Of a DNA stretch of 64,000 nt, positions 53,100 to 64,000 are shown in pieces. A model generated the notes under the pieces. That model did no database searches, had not been told where the DNA came from, and was given only the letters and a program-made list of their open reading frames with translations. Source of the DNA: Macrothele yani (lineage: Eukaryota; Arthropoda; Arachnida; Araneae; Macrothelidae); assembly GCA_039090855.1 (NCBI GenBank), contig CM076997.1, forward strand, positions 163,648,709 to 163,712,708, given 5' to 3'. The translations under genes were made by a program, and so were the position numbers. Numbering within the stretch: position 1 is the stretch's first letter; each line of letters starts with the position of its first letter.

Positions 53100-54200
53100 A
53101 ATTTACTTTTCAGCCACGTACAGTGTTTATCAGAAGAGATAATGAAGCACAATTGGTACGCTTCAGTAAGTGGTTGCACCCCGGGAACGGCAATACAGGC
53201 AGCAATACGGCGTTGCGCTGAGTCATACAAGCGACGGATATCGTCCTGAGGAACCCAAGCGCGGTGGTCTTGCTCCCATAGTTCATCGAAATCGTGCACA
53301 GACCGATTCGGTTGCAGACGACGTCTAATGTGGTCCCATAGGTTTTCAATCGAGGATAAATCGGGTGATCTTGCTGCCTATGTCAGTGTTTCAACATGTT
53401 GCAAGCATTGGCTGGAGACCCAAGCGGTGTGCACGTTCGTGCTATCTTGCTGGAAAATGGGGTTTTCTAGGCTATTCAGGAACGGTATCAAAATGGGCAG
53501 AACTTCGCTCCCGTATCGTGTTGATATCAGTGTGCCCGTGCTGCGGACAAGAGTTGTCATGCATAATAGCACCCCAGACCATGATGCCTGTCTGATGGGG
53601 GTCGGTCGCAAACGAAACAGGGATACCTCCACTCTCCATGGTGTCGCCTTAAACGTATCCATCGATCGTCAGCACCCAGACAGAAATGGAATCCATCACT
53701 GAAGACCACAATGGTCCCTTTGTGTCCCCAGTTCTCATGATTTCGGCACTAAGCCAGACGAGCGCTGGGATGGCTGGCCGTCAATGGCAGTCGACGTACC
53801 AGTTGCCTAATGTGTAGGTTTGCCACATGTTACCATCGGTTTACAGTTCGGTTCGTTATGGCGACGCCAATGGCCGACGACACAGCACATCGAATATCGG
53901 CTGCAGTGTTTTTTGGTCACGAACGAGCGTGTCGAAAAATCTGTCAGACTGCCCCACTGCCACTCCGACCCACGTACGTACCTACCTTCCTGTAGCAACA
54001 GGTGACAACAGCGTGTAACAGTTCGTGCTTCCCATTATGCGTGGCGATACAACATTTATACCAGCCCGCTTCACACAGTCCTACAACTATTCCTTTCTGA
54101 AACGCATCCAGATAGCGATATTCCTGCCGACATCGTGTAGCCGGCATTTTCAGCCTTCGCTGAACAGTTTCCCCAGCACAAAACAGCAAATATGAAACGT
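53100..54200 (-). pseudogene. Tc1-like transposase (family G), decayed
   Basis: Minus strand from about 54130: YRYLDAFQKGIVVGLCEAGW (first helix-turn-helix), then a degenerate hinge and second domain (53990-53810), and a shifted-frame DESRF-type region near 53700. MDTFKATPWRVEVSLFRLRP with PIRQASWSGVLLCMTTLVRS (53662 on) corresponds to the R-RR-GER and VMVWGAI region. A QQDSTNVHTAWV segment (second block; the catalytic Asp is kept) follows, and a DHIRRRLQPNRSVHDF-type region then DELWEQDHRAWVPQDDIRRL, SAQRRIAACIAVPGV (C-terminal tail, 53299-53150). Numerous frameshifts. TIRs not found. Confidence 0.82.
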
Positions 54201-54225
54201 CCGCGACACTCCCACCAGCGACCAC

Positions 54226-55625
54226 ACATTACCATCCCTGCTGCTTCTGGTACCTTTATCTAACGAGCGTAGGACGTCGTCGGCTTCGGTTTAACATCAT
54301 TTCCATATCATCGTGGAGGTACCCCCGCCCTGCGATTTGCATGTTTGTAGCAAACATCCCACTTGGTGGGGAAATTTCAATGTGGGGCAGTGTACATGCT
54401 TTGGTTAGTAGGTCCAGTGGAATTCGTTTGCGCATCAAATTATTTTACCAAACACTTTTGTGCTGAGTATCATGCGACCTTTGTCGTTTTACCCGATTGA
54501 ATGCAGATGTACTTTATTTAGTTCCCGATTAAAAAGGGATATTTTGCCTTGTGGTAGGATCATAGCACTACCGAAGCCGAAACTGACTACCTCAAAAGCC
54601 TTGTTTATCACAGAGCTATGTAGCATACAGAAAGTCCATGGAATATTATTAGGATTGCTCAAATATGCTGAAAGCCAGGGAGAAGCATTCCCTTCTCTCG
54701 AAGAAAGTAATACACAGGATCCATCCGTACATCCCAGGTTTTCTTACAACCATAAGGACATATTAAAAGGATTTAGTTTTAAAGCATATCAAGATAACAC
54801 GTTTTATGCTCACAATGCTCGCTAGCCAGCTGCTAAAACAGACCAAACAACACTTTCTAACAGGTGTCAAATCCACCCCTGATGTCTACGTCAAATGCTA
54901 CATCGAAATGACTAAGAGATAGTTTGGTTACAAGTTTACGGACGAAAAAAGGAACATTCGAGAGATGAACTTTAAAGCATCCCTACTTCTGGAAGTCAAA
55001 TACAATTCTGTCATCATCAAGAGTAATGGCACAGAGGCAATTGATTCATACGCCCCCGCCAAAGGGATGAGTAAAACGAGATCTTTATGGACCGAAGGGG
55101 TTCGGAAATCTCGAATTTTCACCGATGTACTACCGGACTGAAACCAGCTAGTAGAAATTACATTCCACGAGGCATCAGTCGTTTGCATCTAACGGTACCA
55201 TGCTAAACGTCAAGTTTTTGTGAAACACTATTAACTTACCCAAGCCACGTTTCTTGATAGTAACGATTCTTAAAGAAAGTGCCCTCAGAATTTGCTTCAG
55301 AATTTTATTGGCTACCGACCTTGATTCTTGTTATACTTTTTCTCCTACACCAATATGTATTGGTATCTTTAATTGTAAGATAAAATTGTATTCTTACCGT
55401 GAATACACATAACAACTGCTCCAAAAATGCTGCTTTATAATAAATTAAATCTCACTAAAATCTAAATACACCAATCCAAACAATTCACGCGTGAAAAGGA
55501 ATAGGCGATACGTGATTATTAGTACTCGTACTGAAAGATCCGCAGTTCATAGCATCGTTAGTTCCAAATTTCTTTTCCGTATCGTGATTTTAGATACGAC
55601 AAGTGTGAGCAGCTGTATCTGCTGT
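54226..55625. other. No assigned gene; unassigned open segments
   Basis: A 121-residue plus frame (54460-54825) is followed, after a stop, by a second plus-strand stretch to about 55138 with FGYKFTDEKRN, NFKASLLLEVKYNS and GMSKTRSLWTEGV. Codon texture looks more coding-like than the surroundings but I recognise no family. A broken host gene or an unknown element is possible. Confidence 0.3.
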
Positions 55626-55639
55626 AAGAAGCCGTATGT

Positions 55640-55795
55640 ACCGAATCGGGGGCCACTGGTAACAAGGAGGGAAGATGGCCAGTGGAACAAGACAAGAACT
55701 ACACCTGCGGTTCATCCGGGGCTCAAGCCCGGGCGCCCTCGGCCGAAAGGCTAGAGGCCACAGCCTATAACACTGTGCAACCGGGGTGGTTAAAA
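55640..55795 (-). mobile_element. tRNA-derived SINE, diverged copy
   Basis: Minus strand: CCCCGGTTGCACAGTG, TTATAGGCTGTGGCCTCTAG, B-box-like GGGCTTGAGCCCC, and then GTTCTTGTCTTGTTCCACTGGCCATCTTCCCTCC (quoted in part), a different body from the main SINE family. The tRNA-like head shares CCCCGGT-GC-CAGTG with the family, so this may be a related subfamily. Confidence 0.5.
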
Positions 55796-57514
55796 CTATC
55801 CTATGCATCTTTGAATTATTTTTATTACATTTACATGACATGCATAATCAAAGTTGTCATCTGAGGAAGCGATTAGCCAACACTTCGAAGGACCTTGTCA
55901 TTATTACTTCGCATTTCATTGGCTTCTGTTCCGGCAAGTGCTTTGAATATCGAGCACCTCTTAGAGGTATGAAAAATTTCGTCATATGATATGCTGAGTT
56001 TTACGACATCAGTCCATGCATACACATCCTTGCGGTAGAATTGCTGTCTGAATAGTATTTTTGGGGTTTGCATTTGGGTTTGACTAAAATGTCTGTTGGT
56101 TTTCACTGCCTTCATTCTCTCCTTGAAGTGTTAGAAAAACAGGTGTCATCACTGAAAGTTTTTATAAAAATGTTCCATGCTGTGTTCGAACTTGGCACGA
56201 GTCTAGAAGAAATTGTAGTCTTTGTAGTAAACACAGGAACCAGCCACACTTGTTTTTCACACATGCGTCGTTGGTAGTGTGCAGTTTAATAAGCGTTGTT
56301 TTGTGAACCCCTAAACAGCGTTTTCGCTCTGTGATTTAAAAAAAATGGATGTGAAAGATAAACGACTTAAGAGGAGAGCATTTGCGTATCTTGCGTCCGA
56401 GACCTGGGCAATGTTTTTTTATTGCGAAGTTTAATTTTTAATTGTTAAGTAACAGAAGTAACTTTTTTCTAAATTTTAGGTACAAACCATTGTTAACATG
56501 ATACCAAATAATTATGAGGATGAGGATTTGAACACTTATTTGTACATGAACTCCATTCTTGTTCTGAATATTTTATTTGCACATGAACTCCATTCTTCTG
56601 AATATTTTATTTGTACATCAACTCCATTCTTCTCTTCTTTTGTGTGAACTTGAGTGTTACGTTTTCTTAAAATGTTTCTTCTTAGTACTGTTTCATATTT
56701 AAATATAATGTTTTTTTCTATTGACAAAACAGCCAAGTTCTTCGAATGTGCATGTCCTTGTGTATCTCAAAGATATATCTTGATTCTTTTTAATACTGAA
56801 AAACTTCTTTCGGCAGTTGCAGTTGTTCAAGGACAGCTTAATATGAGGTCTGCAAATTTGTACACCTCACCGAACACTATATCAAATTTATTAAACTTTA
56901 TGTAACACGTAATGTCTCTTACTGATTTGTTTTTGTATTCTACAAGTGAATAAAACACCTTCAGTTCATTTTAGTGGAGCTGTATCCAAATTTGAGGCAC
57001 AGAGTCCTTTAATTTCTCACAGCAGATGTTCAGGGAAACTTTCACAAAATTTATTAAAACAGTTCGAATCCAACAAAGCCACGAATTTAAGATATAATAT
57101 TTCTGATTTTAATTCATTGGCACTTCACAAAAACTGAAACAACTCTCGTGAAACACTTTTATGGGCAGGAGTATGCGAGTGACTGAAATAGTCTAAGTCT
57201 TCTTTTTCTGAGCGAACCGTTGCCCAAAGCAATGGCCCATTCCCCTCTACCAGCTGATTCATGTTGTCATGAAGACACTGGCAGACGATTGTACGGAAGA
57301 TTTTCGAATCAGAACTGCGAAGACTCTGGAAGAGCTGCTTGCGTTATACCGTTGGTTTTCGCTAGCCAGACTGAGCAAAAGAAGCGAATCCGCACGCGTT
57401 TCTTTTTCGCAACGAAAACATCGACATATTTTCATACCGTTGATAATTGACTTTTATTTTTGTATATTTAATTCAGTTTTTTGTGCATTCTCTGGGCTTC
57501 GCAGTTAGCCTAGA
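55796..57514. other. No recognisable gene; a short tandem repeat
   Basis: AT-rich; 56548-56636 holds three ~30-bp units with AACTCCATTCTTCTGAATAT then TTTATTTG. Open frames carry no family motif. Confidence 0.5.
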
Positions 57515-58300
57515 ATATACGACACTGGAGGTGAGACTTTCCGTCTTACGCAAGAGGCTTATAGAGATGAATGTCTAGGAACATCAACAATTTATAGATG
57601 GCACAAAGAATTTATGGATGGTTCTGAGTCGGCGATTTCAATCGCGCATGGACGAAAACCTTCAAAGAGTGCTATAGACGTAAACATCAATAAAATAGGT
57701 GCTATTATATGTGAAAACAGACACCTCTTAATTAGAATATCCGAAGATATAGTTCACATTTCAAAATCCTCAATTCATAGAATTTAAACCGAGGATTTGG
57801 GCATGAAATTAGTTTGTTCTACTTGGGATCCCATTTCTTGATGAAAGAACAAATGCATCTTCGAGATGAGATTAGGTTTGTAAACAATTAACCAAATAGT
57901 AAACGAAAATACAAAAGTCATGCAACTGGTTATTACAAGCGACGAAACTTGGTTACACAATTTGATCTCTTCACGAAAGCAGAAAGCTGTGTTTGGAAAC
58001 CGCTGTCGTCACCTAAAATGTAAAACGTTTGTCAAACTAAATGAACGGGAAAGCTCATGTTGGTTGCGTTCTTTGACTGTCAAGGTATGATCTATCAACA
58101 TATTGTTCCTCCAAAAACTACGATAAATGCCGACTAATACAATACAGTGTTGCAAAATCTGCAGAAACATGTGAGAACAAAGCGACCACACCTAAAAAAG
58201 CATTGGATGTTACACCACGATAAGGCGATGCCGCACATGGCGAGTTCTGTCTTCTCTTATTTTTTGGAGAAAATTTATATTAAGTTGATGCCCCAACTAG
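57515..58300 (+). pseudogene. mariner transposase, truncated at the C-terminus
   Basis: Blocks: TFRLTQEAYRDECLGTSTIY then RWHKEFMDG (first helix-turn-helix region), HGRKPSKSA (hinge), IGAIICENRHLLIRISEDIV (second domain), SIHRI-stop-TEDLGMKLVC, ITSDETWLHNFDLFTKAESC (first catalytic Asp, about 57935), then VAFFDCQGMIYQHIVPPKTT, NTVLQNLQKHVRTKRPHLKK and MLHHDKAMPHMASSVF (second block, about 58210; Asp kept). The element stops near 58300, before the third catalytic block. Several stops and frameshifts. Confidence 0.88.
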
Positions 58301-59269
58301 AGCCCTGAAGGAGCCGGACGAACCTGTAATTTAAGAGACGGGCCGGGCCTACAATTTCGTAGGCGAACTTGGACGGGCCCGCACTTCCATGTGTACCGTG
58401 TAGTCAGGTTGTTAATAAATTTAGGTCATTCTGCTTTTAAAGTCTCTGTTTTTCCCTTCCCGTGATCATATTTCTGGTTTATAGCAATCATTCTTCTCTC
58501 CCACCTTCTGATATTTTTTATTTATTTATGTATTTTGCGCGCGTCTTTTTGTCTTTGATCTTTGGCAATCGCACTCCCCTTTGAATCCATATTCCATTTA
58601 TTTCGGGCGTTTACACCAGAAAAACACTTGCTCCGTACGATTATTTGCATTTATAGGAATTAGGAATTAATTAAAGCTTCAATATGCACTAGTAAACTAT
58701 TCTTAGGCTATGTCTTTATAATTTTGATTTGCTACTTGCTTTGTTTTAAATATGGATGACTATTGGGTTGGGTAAATTAGAGGTTCGAGGAGCAAAACAA
58801 TTGGAAAATTGTGTTACATTTGGATTTTGGGAGTTATATCCTGAACCTGAAGAATTAAAATCAAAGACGTCGGGCCTACAGAACGGAATCATACTCTGCG
58901 TACGAGAGTTTGTTGTATTAACAGCTATTAACCATTAAGCATGTTATTGTGTGTGCGTAACTGAGCATCAATTTATATTATGTTCTGGGCAAAAGTATCA
59001 AAGAAGACAGTACTTAACTCGTATAAACAGTGATCTGACCCTACGAAGGGTTTGCTTATGAAATGACGATAATTTACTTAAATTAGCTGAATACTATTTA
59101 TTGCATTTTCCGTATTTCTGGTTACCGGTGTGTTAAGTTAACTAACAACCCAATTAATATCATGCCCTCTTTTTACACGAGTTTCGAGTTGGACCAAAAA
59201 GTTACAGTACAAATACCGTCTTTGTTAAAGAAAGTGACAGTTACGCAAATAAAACCTACGCCGGACCTG
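58301..59269. other. No recognisable gene
   Basis: Begins with a GC-rich patch containing 'gacgggccgggcctac' (58340-58385) related in style to the 59270-59500 repeats; the remainder is AT-rich. The GC-rich patches may be the two ends of one element, but I cannot show it. Confidence 0.4.
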
Positions 59270-59500
59270 GATGGGTCGGGCCTGATATTAATTTGGTTGG
59301 AACGGGCCGGTCCGGTCGGGCCTGACATTAATTTGGTTGGAACGGGCGGTGTCGGGCCTGACATTAATTGGTTTGGAACGGGCCGGATAGGGCCTGATAT
59401 TAATTGGGTGGGAACGGGGCGGGGCGGGCCTGGCCTGGCATTAACTTGGTGGGCCCCAGCTGGACTCGGGCCTAAAAATATTGCTTCTGCAGGTCTTTAG
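59270..59500 (+). repeat. GC-rich ~50-bp tandem repeat, about four units
   Basis: Units: TCGGGCCTGA(T/C)ATTAATT then TGGTTGGAACGGGCCGG. The frame 59162-59500 reads through it (GPDINLVGTGG-type repeat) but has no other coding support. Confidence 0.85.
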
Positions 59501-62099
59501 CCCCAATCACTATATAGTCCAAACATGTGATCATGTGACTTTGGGTTGGTCGCATTTTAAAAACTACATTACGGGGACGACAATTTGAGACATCAACAAT
59601 TTATTACAACTGCTCAGGTTTGCTTCAACAGCATTTGAGAAGAAAAATTCCAGAAGGCATCCAACAAGTGGAACGAACGTTGGGATACTTGTATTCGATG
59701 CAATGTACAGTATTTTGAATAAGATTCCCACTTCGTTGATAATTAAGGTTCGCATAGTTTTTTTTATAAAGTCATTGTCAGTTGTTTTCGGACAACCATT
59801 GTATATCGCGCACACGTCAAACTATTTAAAGGAAATGTAAATACAATCCAGAGATAATTTCAATCGTTTAGCTTTGAAATGGTTTAGCATACCTTAGCTT
59901 TTAAATTGCTTACATTAAATATCTTGGGACATATCAATTAATCCCTAATAACGCATCTTCAAAAATTTGATGTTCGCTCTTTAGATAACAAATCAATCTA
60001 TCATTCTGTATATGATGGAACGCCAATAACAACCTCAGTGAAGTCATTAGTTCACCTTTGTCTACAATGAGTGATCAAAAGCTCTAGATTTAGTCTCGAA
60101 CAGAATAAAAGCCCCACTTAAATGTTGAGTTTATTTTGTTTCTTAGAAATTCACCATAAAAACCACAGCAAACACAACCTGAATTTTTGTAAAAATATTG
60201 ACGGCTTATATTTTTGAAACAATTTATGTTTCAAAGCTTATATTTTCAAACCCTTAATAAATATCCTTTGTTTCAAATAACACCAATACCAAAATCACTG
60301 GCATCAAGTGTTAAAAATGTAATCATACGGTTTTCATCAAATTCTTAACAATTCTAATTTTGGCAACCAAAGTCTTTTGAATATATGGAATCTCTTTTGA
60401 CAATGATATTGTGGAAACAAACAAAATCTTATCACGCACACTGGGAGTTCATCCTTTTCGCAACGTAAAATTGTGTTGTAAGTCATGTTCAAGTTAAGTG
60501 AGTAAGACATTATCTAAACGTAGCGGCTTTGTGATAAGCGTTCAAAGGTGAACTTTCCTTTGAAAGTGTCTTAATAGTGGAATTTCTCTCGAGCAGCATT
60601 CCCGAGTGTCAGCATTCAAATGCTATCTCTATCTCCAGCTACCAAGTGCTTAATTACTGAGATTCCACAGGGATGCAGAAACCCTGGAAAGATCACAGGC
60701 ACTTCCAGTGCACTTCATTGCCGCGGGCGCTCAGCAAGTTCCGGCGTAATGAAAGAGAGCTTTCACATTAAAAGTAGTGGGATATAAATTGGTCAGTCGC
60801 TCCTCCAGGAGGAAGATCCTTTATGCGTTAGATATGGTAAAGCAGGGAAGTGAGAAAGTGGTAAAAGGAATCTGCTTGTTTTTAAAGACATGAAAGGTTT
60901 AATGCATTTGCGTATTCATTAAGAACATACTTAGTCTCTTTGGAAATAGTTACGAAAATCAAAGAAGCACTTGAAATGTGTTGTTACCTGAAGAATAAAT
61001 TTTACTGATTTAAAATGTCAGAATTAAAAGAACTGTTAGAGAGATGATCTTAATCCTTTGAGAAAATTTATATTTGTGAGTCTGTAGTTGTGTATTAAAT
61101 TGAGAATTCAATATTTTTCTTAAAACGAGCTTTTCGCCAATAATGCATTTCACACATACATGTGCTTTAAATGTCAAATTATGGAAAACTATTTTATTTG
61201 ATATGGTTGCGAAACTAACCACCCACGAAGAGATAAATAGATATCTAATTTCTCCAGCGAACATTTGTTTTTCTGGGGAAATTAATTTTCGCAATATCTA
61301 CTTGCATTGCACAGACAACTGATCAACACATATCTAAATCAGAACTGCATAAATATAGAACAATACCAAGGAAGAAAATAAGTAGGGAATTCCTTTTCAT
61401 TCTAGATCGTGAAAGCTTTTACATGTGTACTGTAAAATATTCATAGCGGTTGATACTAATTCATACATCTTCGTGTTAAGTAATTTAAAACCATGCTAGT
61501 TATTTTACAAAGAGACAATCTCTGGATATTCAAATTTTCAAAATATTTCTTAATATTTAATTTCCCCATTGTTTTATGTTCCTTCTGGGTTTTAAAGTAG
61601 GTAGAACATACAAGCCGCTAAATATCTAAATGAAATTTAACTTGCTAATAACGTTCACTATGACACACATAGTAATGAAGCACTAACGTACGATGTTTCA
61701 TGCATATAAAACATTCATGGTTACGTCAAAAACTTTGTGGACAGAGAGAAAGGAAATTGAAAATGACGAAATCATTCCGTATTTTTCTCAGCTATTTAAA
61801 AGCCACGACATGGCCATTTTTTCAACCATTCTAAATCTACTACTGGGTGAAGATCTCCCAATCTCGATTCCTCAGATTTCTGCATTCAGCAATTATCTTC
61901 CATTTATATCCAGCATTCTTTCGAATTTGATGCATGCAACACCCACCTGATCATATTCTAAGTATTTTCCCGACGCTTATTAAGCAGTCAGATACTTTGG
62001 GTGTTTAAAGTTGGTCAGTTCGTCTAGCAATATGTCCCATTACCACTTGAATATTTTTATTTTAATCATCTGCAGTTGCAGTTTACCTGGTCTGTGAGC
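59501..62099. other. Long stretch without recognisable gene
   Basis: About 2.6 kb AT-rich. The frame 61693-61950 has no known motif. Nothing else recognised. Confidence 0.55.
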
Positions 62100-62345
62100 C
62101 TCTTTTCTTACCTTTTTGGCTACGTCAAGCATGCATATCTTCATGCTTCTTTCAGTTGTCATCAGCCTATGTATGCCTTATTTAGTTAAGGTCCACGTTA
62201 CTAATCAATAAATAAGAACAGGAAGAATGCATTGATTAAACACTTTTCTTTTAAGATATATTAGTGAATTTCTTGTTGGAAGTTGTAGCACTTCTTCTAA
62301 ATGCACTCCAGCTGAGATTTATATCCCTTTTTCATTACAGGAGAT
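62100..62345 (-). pseudogene. RTE-type LINE fragment
   Basis: Minus strand: INLSWSAFRRS, then VFNQCILPVLIY and WTLT, then RLMTTERSMKICMLD. These match block by block the RTE fragment at 22285-22965 (INFSWRAFRRN, CFNQCILPVLTHG, RLQTIERSVERCILG). Short and frame-shifted. Confidence 0.75.
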
Positions 62346-63702
62346 ATCCTTCTTTAAGTCAGTTTTGAAAGAATAATGGAGGTACAAATATATCGAGTAT
62401 ATATTTTCAGTTGCGTACTGAATCATAAATGTATATAATTTGTAATAGAAACTCAGTAGGGACTGAATTATAAATCATAAGATAAACTGATTAAAGAGTT
62501 TTCCCTTTCAGATTGATAAATTTTGTTGTGTACGCTGTGCCTTTATCAACATTTTGCGTAACTGAACTACCATACCTAAGAACAGACAATACGGTTGCTA
62601 ACAACGCTCAGTTTAAATGGTGATATTCTTTATTTCTTTCGATTTCACCTGCCTTATGAAAAGCAAATTTGCGTGTAATGAAAGACGAATGGCATTCTCT
62701 GCGAACTAAAACCAGTTCTTTTTTTTGGGGTTTTATCCTGCAGGTTGTTCTTTAACAGAGAAAGATATTTGTTCATTCGCGAAACAGTTCAGATCACTGA
62801 AGATATCGAATATGGTGAAAAAATATATTGAAGTCGGCAAGAAAAGTTATTTATCGGCGTAGACGTATGGAAATCCACCATAGGGAACAACATTACTGCA
62901 AATAAGAAAATAATTTAACTTACATGGGTTGCTGTTAATATAGAGCTGCTGCAATGTGGATTTGGTAATAAACGGTCATTTTAACGACTCCATGACCACA
63001 AGGTACTACGATAAATTTTCCCTCTCTGATAGAGTCACTTATTCGATGGAAGGGGCAGAGAGAACCATATTTTTCCCAGTTCATAAGCACGCTTTCTGCT
63101 TCATTAGCAAATAAAGACTATTTATATTGGGACAAGATTTTAATAAAAAATATAAAATATAAATTACATAAAAAAATAAAAAATATATTTTTATATTAAT
63201 GAAATTCATATAAAATTATTATATTTATACTTTTTTTTTTTATTTAATAAAATTATTTGCATTGGGACAAGATGTTTTTGAAAGTACGATATATGAGGCT
63301 GTCGTAAAGAGTGTAATTTATCTTTGTTAGAAAAATCTCAAGACTGTCCTTTCAATTTTGCATTTTACTCCATTAAACGGGCAGCACCTGTAGACGTTCT
63401 TATCCCCTAATAAAATAATACTGAATATTTTAGCATACAACCTCTGTTCCAAATTAATTAAGTATGTAAACGGATCAAAATATCCTGGTCAAATAACAGC
63501 CGTTAACATGGTAACGATACAAAAGTAAACTATCAGATAAAAAACCTACAGCGATTTAGCAAAGGAACTCCTCAAATTTGTGGTAATGGAAAATATATTG
63601 CAGTGCCAAATATTCAAATTTTGACACATTTTTTCATCAGACACTACGCACAGCCTAAAAAGCGAAAGTGATGTTCGTCTTGGGTTGGAAAGAAAAGAAT
63701 GT
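62346..63702. other. No recognisable gene; AT low-complexity patch
   Basis: Includes an A/T-only stretch at about 63130-63260. No coding motif seen. Confidence 0.55.
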
Positions 63703-64000
63703 CTGCAAATGCAAGGTAACAAAAAAGTTCTAATTATTACCGTATATACAAGTACAAATAAGTCCAAACTTTAGTATCCATCGTTTGCTATGTAACAGAA
63801 AAGTTCTAATTATTATTAGTACTATCCATCGTTTGCTATGTAACAGAAAAGTTCTAATTATTATTATTAGTATCCATCACTTGCAAGATAACAGAACAGT
63901 TCTAATTAATACCGTATACACACGTACAAATCAGTCCAAATGTGGCATCCATCGTTTGCTATGTAACAGAAAAGTTATAATTATTATTATTAGTTGTGAC
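63703..64000. repeat. Tandem repeat running into the right edge
   Basis: Unit core: TCCATCGTTTGCTATGTAAC then AGAAAAGTTCTAATTATTA. It appears at about 63776, 63825, 63873 (diverged) and 63950, with a longer version that includes CCGTATA(C/T)ACA and AGTCCAAA. It continues past the window. Confidence 0.85.

Noticed and set aside
59162..59500. 112-residue frame with Gly-rich repeats
   Set aside because: Reads through a GC-rich tandem repeat; no independent coding support.

Overview
The window reads as non-genic DNA of an arthropod, most likely an insect with a large, transposon-rich genome. The reasons are a low G+C background, no intact gene, many Tc1/mariner relics of insect-type families, LINE fragments of the I/Tx1-like, jockey/CR1-like and RTE types, and a tRNA-derived SINE family. 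The species call is inference only. I see no convincing host protein-coding exon, no rRNA, no CRISPR and no bacterial-type operon.

Layout. 1-2.6 kb: 5' part of a minus-strand LINE (ORF1 with a CCHC knuckle, start of ORF2 endonuclease), followed upstream by diverged ~510-bp tandem units to 3.77 kb. 4.6-5.03 kb: mariner 3' fragment. 5.06-10.9 kb: a jockey/CR1-like LINE split inside its reverse transcriptase by a TA-flanked element with ~333-bp terminal inverted repeats (5769-10152). That element carries the wreck of a large protein that is neither a Tc1 nor a mariner transposase, and its right repeat is itself split by a Tc1 element (8843-10061). 12-15.8 kb: two copies of a palindromic MITE. 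16.0-17.5 kb: Tc1 with an internal tRNA-like insert. 17.9-19.0 kb: 33-bp minisatellite next to a mariner relic. 20.7-23.5 kb: two RTE tails and a MITE with perfect 85-bp inverted repeats enclosing a tRNA-like sequence. 24.2-25.3 kb: mariner relic with a SINE insertion. 27.0-27.3 kb: a second inverted-repeat element enclosing a tRNA-like sequence. 29.1-30.2 kb: mariner with an inverted duplicated end. 32.5-42.2 kb: a run of Tc1 and mariner elements, four with visible TIRs or one TIR end. 43.3-46.1 kb: Tc1 inside Tc1, with two SINEs in the inner copy. 46.6-48.7 kb: mariner whose core is replaced by repeat arrays. 50.3-51.7 kb: 16/47/141-bp higher-order minisatellite. 53.1-54.2 kb: Tc1 relic. 57.5-58.3 kb: mariner relic. 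59.3-59.5 kb: GC-rich tandem repeat. 62.1-62.3 kb: RTE relic. 63.7 kb to the edge: tandem repeat.

How it works together: the region is a sink for successive transposition. Insertion order can be read directly from the nests. Target duplications of TA (Tc1/mariner and the 5769-10152 element) and of 10-13 bp (SINE) support the boundaries. The best candidate for something little described is the 5769-10152 element. It combines long TIRs, a TA target site and a protein whose conserved blocks I recognise only from large uncharacterised arthropod proteins.
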